A stretch of DNA of 5,504 nt from NCBI GenBank assembly GCA_002698165.1, contig NZVF01000049.1, positions 4,172 through 9,675 on the forward strand. The letters are read 5' to 3'. The notes below the pieces were generated by a model. The model did no database searches, had not been told where the DNA came from, and saw only the letters and a list, made by a program, of their open reading frames with translations. The DNA is from Planktomarina sp. (lineage in GTDB: Bacteria > Pseudomonadota > Alphaproteobacteria > Rhodobacterales > Rhodobacteraceae). The translations under genes were made by a program, and so were the position numbers. Shown piece after piece: positions 1-5,504 of this stretch (positions within the stretch are counted from its first letter, which is position 1; each line of letters starts with the position of its first letter).

Positions 1-1302
1 TACGACCCAAAGCAAGGTTTTAATTCTGTCCGGCGCTTTGGTTATGTACGAGACAATTTCACTAATTCAAAAGTGATTGAGCAGCTTCCAGGCCAGCTAT
101 CTATTGGTCATGTGCGCTATTCAACCGCTGGATCAAAGGGCAATACAGCAATTAGAGATGTACAACCTTTTTTCGGCGAATTCGCTATGGGTGGTGCCGC
201 AATTGCACATAATGGAAATATAACAAACGCAATAGCATTGAGAAAAGAACTAATTGAACGCGGTTCGATTTTTCAATCTTCATCAGACAGTGAATGCATA
301 ATACATTTAATGGCACGGAGTTTACAGCAAAACATTCCAGAACGTATGGAAGATGCCTTAAGGCGGGTAGAAGGAGCATTCTCTATAGTTGCTATGACAC
401 GAACTAAGCTTATTGGCGTTAGAGATCCTTTAGGTGTCCGTCCTCTAGTTTTAGGGAAAGTTGGTGATGGCTGGGCTTTAAGCTCTGAAACTTGCGCATT
501 GGATATCATTGGAGCTGAATTTATAAGAGATATCAATCCAGGAGAAATGGTAGTTATTACGAACGAGGGACTGGATAGCAGCTATCCGTTCAAACCAAAT
601 CGCCCAAGGTTTTGTATCTTTGAACATGTGTATTTCAGCAGGCCAGATAGTATTTTAGAAGGACGAAGCGTTTATGAAACGCGAGAAGCGATAGGTCGGG
701 AACTTGCAAAAGAATCTCCCGTGGATGCCGACCTTGTTTGCCCTGTTCCCGACAGCGGAACGCCCGCAGCCATTGGGTATTCACTACAGTCCAACATTCC
801 ATACGCCATGGGAATAATTCGGAACCAATATATGGGTAGAACCTTTATTGAACCAAGCGAACAAATCCGTAATATGGGAGTTCGTTTGAAGCTGAATGTA
901 AACCGAGCCCTTATTCGGGGAAAAAGAGTAATACTGGTGGATGATAGTGTGGTACGGGGAACCACCTCCAGGAAAATAAAAGAAATGATTTTAGACGCCG
1001 GTGCATCAGAAGTTCACTTTCGTATTGCTAGCCCACCAACGGCTTGGCCATGCTTTTACGGAGTAGACACTCCCCAACGTGAGAAACTTTTGGCTGCAAC
1101 GATGAGTGAAGAAGAAATGCAACATCACCTTGCGGTAGATAGTTTAAAATTTATTTCACTGAATGGACTTTACCGAGCAGTAAATGGAAACAACAGAAAC
1201 TACGAACAACCGCAATACTGCGACGCATGTTTTAGTGGTGAATATCCCATTACTCCCACCGACCAAGTTACCAATGGCTTTGAGATTAAAGCCGCAGAAT
1301 AA
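1..1302 (+). CDS. purF: Amidophosphoribosyltransferase, 5'-truncated by window edge
   Basis: PurF is the cytosolic first committed enzyme of de novo purine synthesis: PRPP + glutamine gives 5-phosphoribosylamine, glutamate and PPi. The frame is open from nt 1, so the gene begins upstream; nt 73 is only an internal GTG. 433 residues are visible. By comparison with the family, about 50 are missing, including the propeptide and the nucleophilic Cys. The N-terminal Ntn glutaminase half shows HVRYSTAGS (about 37-45), HNGNITN (71-77) and SSSDSEC (93-99). The phosphoribosyltransferase half shows PDSGTP (250-255) and the PRPP loop VILVDDSVVRGTTS (310-323). Cys205 (CIFEH), Cys351 (PCFYG), Cys407 and Cys410 (CDAC) match in context and spacing the four [4Fe-4S] ligands of Bacillus subtilis PurF (C236, C382, C437, C440), so this is the iron-sulfur type, not the cluster-free E. 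coli type. No frameshift is seen. It ends 110 bp before the convergent P450 gene. Confidence 0.97.
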   Translation, partial: YDPKQGFNSVRRFGYVRDNFTNSKVIEQLPGQLSIGHVRYSTAGSKGNTAIRDVQPFFGEFAMGGAAIAHNGNITNAIALRKELIERGSIFQSSSDSECIIHLMARSLQQNIPERMEDALRRVEGAFSIVAMTRTKLIGVRDPLGVRPLVLGKVGDGWALSSETCALDIIGAEFIRDINPGEMVVITNEGLDSSYPFKPNRPRFCIFEHVYFSRPDSILEGRSVYETREAIGRELAKESPVDADLVCPVPDSGTPAAIGYSLQSNIPYAMGIIRNQYMGRTFIEPSEQIRNMGVRLKLNVNRALIRGKRVILVDDSVVRGTTSRKIKEMILDAGASEVHFRIASPPTAWPCFYGVDTPQREKLLAATMSEEEMQHHLAVDSLKFISLNGLYRAVNGNNRNYEQPQYCDACFSGEYPITPTDQVTNGFEIKAAE

Positions 1303-1331
1303 CGTATTATTTCTAAACAAGAAAACCAAAT

Positions 1332-1358
1332 TATCCGAAATACTGGATATGAATTTTT
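1332..1358. terminator. Weak hairpin in convergent purF/P450 gap
   Basis: The 110-bp gap between the two convergent gene ends is AT-rich. It holds one inverted repeat, TATCC (1332-1336) and GGATA (1345-1349), with an 8-nt loop, followed by a T5 run (1354-1358) on the plus strand. Read on the minus strand the same stem is followed by a T-rich stretch (ATTTGGTTTT), so it could serve both genes. The stem is only 5 bp with two G/C pairs, which is thin for an intrinsic terminator. The location between converging genes is the main support. A second, purely A/T inverted repeat (AAAATTT, 1382-1388; AAATTTT, 1392-1398) lies closer to the P450 stop and is probably compositional. Confidence 0.25.
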
Positions 1359-1412
1359 AACAAAGACAATCAAGTATTTAAAAAATTTGTAAAATTTTGG
1401 TGTTTTGATTTC

Positions 1413-2561
1413 CTAAAAGCCGGAATTCACCTGAACTTCTAGAGGTCCGCGGAAAGCCCAACCACCCCAAGATACTGGCGATCTTAACTCTAAGTTAGGG
1501 AAAGCTTTAAAAAGTTTTGGAAGCGCGACACCAGAAATTAAAGTTTTACTAGCCGCTGCTCCAGCACAAAAATGAGGTCCCGCACCAAACGGAATTGCTA
1601 AGCCAGTGTTTCGATGTATATCAAACAGCTGTGCATCAGAAAATACTGATGGATCACGATTTGCGGCACCATACATTAAAAAAACTCTATCATCTTTTTG
1701 AAAGCTATATCCGAGAATATCATGGTCACGAGTAATTTGGCGTGGGCTCATACCAATTGGTGACATCCAACGTGAATATTCCATGAATGCCTGATCCCAT
1801 CCCTCTGTTTTTAAAACGTGCGTCAGCGCTGGTCGATGGAGTAAAAGCGCTGCAGCAGTGCCAGCAATGGCATCTCTAGGTTCATTTTGACCACCTGATA
1901 TCACTAATTTTATATTGGCTTGAATATTATACATTGGCTGACCAGCTTGCATTAGAACTGAAAGCACTGATTTATCGGGGTTTTTCTGTAGCTCGGGTTG
2001 CATCAACTCAATATGATTTTCAATGGTATCTGTTGCAGAAATACAATCTGCCTCTACAGATACATCACCGTTGTAATTTGCACATCCATCAATCATTGCT
2101 TGGCTCACCTGATCCATTTCAATGGGAGACATTTGTCTCAAACCAGTCATCGCTACTAACGATGCACCAGATACTGGCATGGCAAAATCCTTAACCAAAT
2201 CAAACACCTTAGACCGCCTTAATTTATTTAAAATTTGGTCCGTTGCGGTCTCAAACTCAGACTTCCAAACATTCATAACCGTGCGCGGACTCAAACTAGG
2301 AAAAATTTGTCGTCTCTCTAACGCATGATCCAGGCCGTCCTTTCGCATCATATTTTCTCCCATTAACCTCGTCATCAGACCCAACGGTTGGCGAGAGGAA
2401 AGCAAGTCAACTTTTTTTTCTAAAGTAAAAACATCATTACGCCTTGTAATAAGCGCTGCGTTTAGCTGTGGGACATATACTATTGGAGCTGACGCTTGCA
2501 TCTGCATCAAATCTGGGTAGGGATCTTGCCAGAATTTTTCAGGATTAATCTGAAATCTCAT
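1413..2561 (-). CDS. Cytochrome P450 monooxygenase, family unassigned
   Basis: A complete 382-residue soluble bacterial-type P450 with no signal peptide or membrane anchor, near the usual length of about 400. It is expected to be a heme-thiolate monooxygenase using electrons from a ferredoxin and reductase, neither of which is encoded here. Landmarks in order: C-helix region DGLDHALERR (75-84) then SPR (91-93); I-helix SGGQNEPRD (222-230); K-helix ExxR as E261-YS-R264; ANRDPSVF (300-307) and FDIHR (313-317); heme loop FGAGPHFCAG (325-334), an exact FGxGxHxCxG with Cys332 as axial ligand. The I-helix lacks the usual [AG]Gx[DE]T[TS], placing Asn-Glu-Pro-Arg-Asp where the acid-alcohol pair normally sits. 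The substrate cannot be inferred. The Met start opens a normal P450 N terminus (NPEKFWQDPYPDL), but no clear Shine-Dalgarno precedes it. The gene is divergent from the SDR (82 bp) and convergent with purF. Confidence 0.95.
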   Translation of the reverse strand: MRFQINPEKFWQDPYPDLMQMQASAPIVYVPQLNAALITRRNDVFTLEKKVDLLSSRQPLGLMTRLMGENMMRKDGLDHALERRQIFPSLSPRTVMNVWKSEFETATDQILNKLRRSKVFDLVKDFAMPVSGASLVAMTGLRQMSPIEMDQVSQAMIDGCANYNGDVSVEADCISATDTIENHIELMQPELQKNPDKSVLSVLMQAGQPMYNIQANIKLVISGGQNEPRDAIAGTAAALLLHRPALTHVLKTEGWDQAFMEYSRWMSPIGMSPRQITRDHDILGYSFQKDDRVFLMYGAANRDPSVFSDAQLFDIHRNTGLAIPFGAGPHFCAGAAASKTLISGVALPKLFKAFPNLELRSPVSWGGWAFRGPLEVQVNSGF

Positions 2562-2643
2562 AACGACAACACACCACTACTATGATAGTTTGACAAGCCC
2601 CCGCCACTTGACCAAGGCGTAAATTATAAGCAAGAGCTAAATC
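2562..2643. promoter_or_regulatory. Divergent P450/SDR control region with direct repeat
   Basis: These 82 bp must hold the 5' signals of the P450 gene (leftward) and, unless it is read through from elsewhere, the SDR gene (rightward). TTGACAAG (2590-2597) and TTGACCAAG (2608-2616) form an imperfect direct repeat with starts 18 bp apart. TTGACA (2590-2595) is a perfect -35 consensus rightward, but no -10 lies 16-18 bp on; the AT-rich TAAATTATAAG (2620-2630) is too far from the first copy and too near the second. Leftward, a perfect TATAAT lies at 2628-2623 with no matching -35, and would give a P450 leader of about 55 nt. AAGAG (2632-2636), 7 nt before the SDR ATG, is a plausible ribosome binding site. 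That regulation occurs here follows from the layout; the exact promoter and operator assignments are inference. Confidence 0.4.
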
Positions 2644-3309
2644 ATGACTTATCCAATAATTATCACTGGCGCATCACGCGGTTTAGGAAAAGCTCTCGCA
2701 GTAAAACTATCAAAAGAATTTCATATTATCGCTGTAGCCAGAACTACGGGCGGTTTGGAAGATTTGGATGATCTGATAAAAAGCCAGGGAGGTAGTTCTA
2801 CGCTAGCTCCAATAGATATTACGGACACTAATGCTGTTCGTTACCTCTGTAAAATGATTTACGATAGATGGGGCAAGCTCTACCTTTGGGCTCACTGTGC
2901 AGTTCACGCGGCACCACTATCACCAGCACATTTTATAAATAATCGTGATTGGGAGAAATCTGTTAACATAAACATTACCGCTACCAGAACATTAATTGTA
3001 AATTTTACGCCACTTTTAGACAAAACCAGTACTGTACTATTTTTCGAGGACACTTGTAGTGGTAGAAAATTTTTTGGAAGCTATGGTGCTACTAAAGCGG
3101 GACAAATTGCCCTTGCAAACAGCTGGAAAAAAGAAACCGTTAACATTGGGCCAAGTATCAGAATATTTAATCCTGCTCCAATGCCTACGGCAACACGCGC
3201 AAGATTTTTTCCGGGTGAAGATCGAAAAAAATTATCCAATTGTGACATCGAAGCAGATCACATAGTAAATTCATTAAGTTTACCGAAAAACTTGTCTAGA
3301 CATAATTAA
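2644..3309 (+). CDS. YciK-like SDR-family oxidoreductase, atypical active site
   Basis: A 221-residue single-domain Rossmann protein of the short-chain dehydrogenase/reductase superfamily, a little shorter than the usual 230-250. It shows the nucleotide loop TGASRGLG (8-15), Arg33 after the second beta strand (often a sign of NADPH preference), D58 in PIDITD (adenine contact), N108 in SVNIN (catalytic Asn position) and YGATK (Tyr147, Lys151). The tail NPAPMPTATRARFFPGED (176-193) resembles the NPGGTRTAMRA...FPTED region of E. coli YciK. Oddities: the NNAG motif is AHCAVHA (83-89); the catalytic Ser expected 13 residues before Tyr is Phe134, with Thr137 and Ser139 nearby; the usual PG after the sixth strand is PA. 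The substrate is unknown. From memory, a related SDR often follows purF in Rhodobacterales, so it may be an old purF neighbour rather than a partner of the P450. AAGAG 7 nt upstream supports this ATG. Confidence 0.88.
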   Translation: MTYPIIITGASRGLGKALAVKLSKEFHIIAVARTTGGLEDLDDLIKSQGGSSTLAPIDITDTNAVRYLCKMIYDRWGKLYLWAHCAVHAAPLSPAHFINNRDWEKSVNINITATRTLIVNFTPLLDKTSTVLFFEDTCSGRKFFGSYGATKAGQIALANSWKKETVNIGPSIRIFNPAPMPTATRARFFPGEDRKKLSNCDIEADHIVNSLSLPKNLSRHN

Positions 3310-3368
3310 ATTAAGCTAAGAGGCAAAGTGCACTTGCTCGTGACGTTACAACATTCTAACCAGTACTT
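3310..3368 (+). promoter_or_regulatory. SDR-surE spacer with 10-bp palindrome
   Basis: This 59-bp spacer holds a perfect palindrome, AAGTGCACTT (3326-3335), 33 bp before the surE ATG. No convincing -35/-10 pair and no Shine-Dalgarno were found before surE, so it is unclear whether surE has its own promoter here or is read through from the SDR gene. The palindrome could be an operator half of a small regulator or simply chance. Confidence 0.2.
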
Positions 3369-4151
3369 ATGCGCATTTTAATTACCAATGACGATGGTAT
3401 CATGGCTCCTGGCCTGGCAGTTCTCGAAGAAATCGCGACTAAACTAGCCGGAGCCAAAGGCGAAGTTTGGACAGTCGCACCCCAATTTGAACAATCAGGG
3501 GTTGGACACTGTATCTCATATACCAAACCCGTTTTAGTTCACAAGTTTGAAAATAGGAAATATGCTGTTGAAGGCTCTCCAGCAGACTGTGTTTTAACTG
3601 GTCTTTACGACGTTCTCGCTGACCCACCTGATTTGATACTATCCGGTATTAATAAAGGTAATAACTCCGCAGAAAATACCGTTTACTCCGGCACAATTGG
3701 TGCTGCTATGGAGGGAGCATTAGCTGGCATTCCAGCAATCGCTTTATCGCAATTTTATGGCCCAAAAAATTCAAATTTAAAGGATACTTTTGAGGCCAGT
3801 AGAGTACACGGACTAAAAACTATCAAAGCTTGTTTGAAGGCAGGTTTTAAACGCTCTCAAAATTATGCATTATTTTACAATGTTAACTTTCCACCAGTAC
3901 CTGCAGAAAGTGTTCTGGGTTTAAAGTCTGTTGCCCAAGGTTATCGTGGCGATGGAGCTTTTAAAGCTCAAGCGACAAATGCTCCAAATGGCCGAAAGTT
4001 CATATTTGTTCATGGGCGGCCGCAACAGGATCCCACTCAACCCGAAACTGATGCCGCAGTGAATCTTGCTGGATATGTGTCAATCACCCCGATGAGAGCG
4101 GATCTAACGGCACATGATCAATTAGCCAGTTTAGATGCTGTATTGGAATAA
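3369..4151 (+). CDS. surE: 5'/3'-nucleotidase SurE (survival protein)
   Basis: SurE is a cytosolic metal-dependent phosphatase that removes phosphate from nucleoside 5'- and 3'-monophosphates, and in E. coli also acts on short polyphosphate; it is linked to stationary-phase survival. The 260 residues fit the family (about 250-265). The start MRILITNDDGI is canonical: D8 and D9 bind the divalent metal, S43 (in EQSGVGHC) and N95 (in SGINKGNN) complete the metal site in line with E. coli S39 and N91, and YSGTIGAAMEG (106-116) follows as the next conserved block. EGSPADCV (68-75) is also typical. No residue loss or frameshift is seen. The N-terminal motif fixes the ATG although no ribosome binding site is obvious. 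Its TAA is immediately followed by the pcm ATG, so the two are almost certainly cotranscribed and perhaps translationally coupled. In many alphaproteobacteria serS precedes surE; here it is the SDR gene. Confidence 0.97.
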   Translation: MRILITNDDGIMAPGLAVLEEIATKLAGAKGEVWTVAPQFEQSGVGHCISYTKPVLVHKFENRKYAVEGSPADCVLTGLYDVLADPPDLILSGINKGNNSAENTVYSGTIGAAMEGALAGIPAIALSQFYGPKNSNLKDTFEASRVHGLKTIKACLKAGFKRSQNYALFYNVNFPPVPAESVLGLKSVAQGYRGDGAFKAQATNAPNGRKFIFVHGRPQQDPTQPETDAAVNLAGYVSITPMRADLTAHDQLASLDAVLE

Positions 4152-4793
4152 ATGATGATGAATGCAGCCGAACTTAAGATGCAGTTTTTATTTTCCTTAA
4201 GGTCACATGGCATTACTAACAAACGCGTTCTAACTGCAATGGAACATATCGATCGGAGCAACTACATAAGTGAAACTTTTACTGATCGCGCCTATGAAGA
4301 TATTCCGCTTCCGATAGGCTGTGGGCAAACTATATCGCAGCCATCGATTGTAGCAATAATGACTCAGGCTCTTGATGTACAAAGGCGCGATAAGGTTTTG
4401 GAGATAGGTACTGGCTCAGGATATCAAGCCGCGATATTGAGTCAATTAGCTCGCCGTGTTTATACAATCGACCGGCACAGCCAACTAATCGCAGCCGCCC
4501 AAAATGTATTTAAAGCAAAAGATATAGCTAATATAATATCTTTTACTGCGGACGGAAGTCATGGCTTACCGGAGCAAGCGCCTTTTGATCGTATAATCTT
4601 AACAGCAGCTAGTGACGATCCACCAAGCACGTTACTGGCCCAATTGCGTGTCGGCGGAACAATGGTCTTGCCCGTTGGACAATCAGACTCAATACAAACT
4701 TTAGTAAAAATAGAAAAAACAAAAGCTGGATTAGAATATCATGAACTTCGACAAGTACGGTTTGTACCGCTCCTCGAGGGACTGGGCCTCTAA
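4152..4793 (+). CDS. pcm: Protein-L-isoaspartate O-methyltransferase
   Basis: Pcm (PIMT) methylates L-isoaspartyl residues from SAM, starting the repair of aged cytosolic proteins. The 213-residue length is normal. Family marks in order: [14 protein letters not shown] (49-62), whose GQTIS-P segment carries the conserved Ser at the isoaspartyl site; SAM motif [12 protein letters not shown] (82-92); YTIDRH (104-109), whose D107 is the acidic ribose-binding position; [10 protein letters not shown] (131-140); motif [11 protein letters not shown] (145-153); motif [19 protein letters not shown] (161-176); and the C-terminal RFVPLLEG (203-210). The start is three consecutive ATG codons (4152, 4155, 4158) directly after the surE stop; a GGA at 4145-4147 inside surE is the only ribosome-binding hint and is best spaced for the second ATG, so the protein may begin one or two residues later than drawn. 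The gap to the downstream lipoprotein gene is 48 bp. Confidence 0.97.
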   Translation: MMMNAAELKMQFLFSLRSHGITNKRVLTAMEHIDRSNYISETFTDRAYEDIPLPIGCGQTISQPSIVAIMTQALDVQRRDKVLEIGTGSGYQAAILSQLARRVYTIDRHSQLIAAAQNVFKAKDIANIISFTADGSHGLPEQAPFDRIILTAASDDPPSTLLAQLRVGGTMVLPVGQSDSIQTLVKIEKTKAGLEYHELRQVRFVPLLEGLGL

Positions 4794-4841
4794 CTATTAT
4801 CAAATATTTTAACAAGACTTTATTAAAAGAAAGATAGCAAA

Positions 4842-5504
4842 ATGAACCAAAGATTTACTCTGGAAAACTTTTTGCCATTAATAATAGCTGGCGGCCTTAT
4901 GTCTTGTGATAACACCTTAGATTTTGACCTACGAAGCAATTTAGGAGGCATACTTGATACATCAGAAGCAGTACTAAATGCGTCATCGACCCTCCCTGCT
5001 CCCGATGCCAGAGGGGTGATTAAATTCGTTAGTTATCAGGTCGTTATTGCAAAACATGGTGACCGTATTGCGGATGTGGCCAATCGCATTGGCGCTGATG
5101 CGAATATGTTGGCCCGTTATAATGGGATTACGCCAGATGCAATTTTACGGAATGGTGAAATAATAGCTCTACCACGGGACTTTTTAATAATAAACAGCCG
5201 TGGCGCCTCTTTAGAGCCAGTAGTTGTCAGCGTTAGTGAGCTTGAGGATATCACGACTTCTAGAGCCACCGCTGGGTTGGAACCAGTGAGACACAAAGTC
5301 AAAGATGGGGAGACCGCAGCGTCAGTAGCGGGGCTATACAATGCATCAACTGAAATACTATCAAGCTGGAATAGCCTCGATGAACAAAATAATGTTCGAA
5401 CCGGACAATTTCTATTAGTTCCAACAAATATGGATAAAACAAAAACAGTAAGTGGACCAGGAGAGGGCAGCAACATACCACTCCCACCAAGTAGTAAAAA
5501 TTCT
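4842..5504 (+). CDS. nlpD: NlpD-like LysM lipoprotein, 3'-truncated by window edge
   Basis: An open frame runs from ATG 4842 to the window end without a stop (221 residues visible). The N terminus MNQRFTLENF is followed by a short hydrophobic stretch (10-20) and LMSC, a near-consensus lipobox with Cys22 as the predicted lipidation site, so a periplasm-facing lipoprotein is expected. Two LysM peptidoglycan-binding repeats follow: about 65-111 (YQVVIAKHGD...IIALP) and about 150-194 (RHKVKDGE...FLLVP), each with the G-[DE] turn, Asn near the middle (YNG; WNS) and a closing L-x-P or L-V-P. A Pro/Ser/Gly-rich linker starts near 203. The position after surE-pcm and the two LysM domains point to NlpD, which would carry a C-terminal M23 (LytM) domain, usually degenerate and amidase-activating; that part lies outside the window. 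In-frame TAA at 4824-4826 limits the start; AAGAAAG (4827-4833) is a weak ribosome binding site. Confidence 0.88.
   Translation, partial: MNQRFTLENFLPLIIAGGLMSCDNTLDFDLRSNLGGILDTSEAVLNASSTLPAPDARGVIKFVSYQVVIAKHGDRIADVANRIGADANMLARYNGITPDAILRNGEIIALPRDFLIINSRGASLEPVVVSVSELEDITTSRATAGLEPVRHKVKDGETAASVAGLYNASTEILSSWNSLDEQNNVRTGQFLLVPTNMDKTKTVSGPGEGSNIPLPPSSKNS

Noticed and set aside
73..75. GTG at nt 73 as the purF start
   Set aside because: The frame is open back to nt 1 and the upstream residues (RRFGYVRDNF) are typical PurF sequence, so the true start is outside the window.
185..965. Minus-strand open frames of 64-97 codons inside purF
   Set aside because: purF is unambiguous across this stretch; these are reverse-strand shadows with no plausible domains.
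1934..2328. Plus-strand open frames of 86 and 68 codons inside the P450 gene
   Set aside because: They lie antisense to a P450 with all major motifs, overlap each other, and show no recognisable domain.
2590..2630. A complete sigma-70 promoter for the SDR gene from TTGACA and TATAAG
   Set aside because: The spacing is about 29 bp from the first TTGAC copy and about 11 bp from the second, neither compatible with a standard promoter.
2562..3309. P450 and SDR as a dedicated two-step oxidation pathway
   Set aside because: They are transcribed in opposite directions, no redox partner is present, the SDR lacks the catalytic Ser, and it may be an older purF neighbour; shared function is unsupported.
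4794..4841. Separate promoter or terminator between pcm and the lipoprotein gene
   Set aside because: The 48-bp AT-rich spacer has no GC-stem hairpin and no -35-like hexamer; cotranscription is simpler.
5117..5490. Minus-strand open frames of 119 and 63 codons near the right edge
   Set aside because: They are antisense to the open LysM lipoprotein frame, which has clear domain repeats; the two also overlap each other.

Overview
The window looks like a chromosomal segment of a low-GC (about 40% by eye) alphaproteobacterium, most likely a marine Rhodobacterales-type lineage. PurF motifs such as IGHVRYSTAGSKG and FGEFAMGGAAIAHNG, the SurE sequence and the surE-pcm-LysM lipoprotein order all resemble that group. 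This placement comes from remembered family patterns, not from a search.

Layout: (1) nt 1-1302, plus strand: 3' part of purF (glutamine PRPP amidotransferase, [4Fe-4S] type), cut by the left edge. (2) nt 1303-1412: AT-rich convergent intergenic region with one weak hairpin. (3) nt 1413-2561, minus strand: an intact cytochrome P450 with a perfect heme-Cys signature but an atypical I-helix. (4) nt 2562-2643: short divergent control region with a TTGACAAG / TTGACCAAG direct repeat. (5) nt 2644-3309, plus strand: a YciK-like short-chain dehydrogenase/reductase (SDR) lacking several catalytic and cofactor motifs. (6) nt 3369-4793, plus strand: surE and pcm, abutting with no gap. (7) nt 4842-5504, plus strand: start of an NlpD-like lipoprotein with two LysM domains, cut by the right edge before any M23 peptidase domain.

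Functionally the window joins two housekeeping blocks: purine synthesis (purF plus its SDR neighbour) and the surE-pcm-nlpD stress, repair and cell-envelope cluster. SurE dephosphorylates nucleotides, Pcm repairs isoaspartyl damage in proteins, and the lipoprotein probably binds peptidoglycan. The P450 is the accessory element: it faces the other way and separates purF from the SDR. No RNA gene, mobile element, CRISPR array or phage feature was seen. No clearly new multi-gene system is visible. The items most worth a second look are the P450 insertion and its unusual oxygen-activation motif, the degenerate SDR active site, and the Asp after the lipoprotein cysteine.
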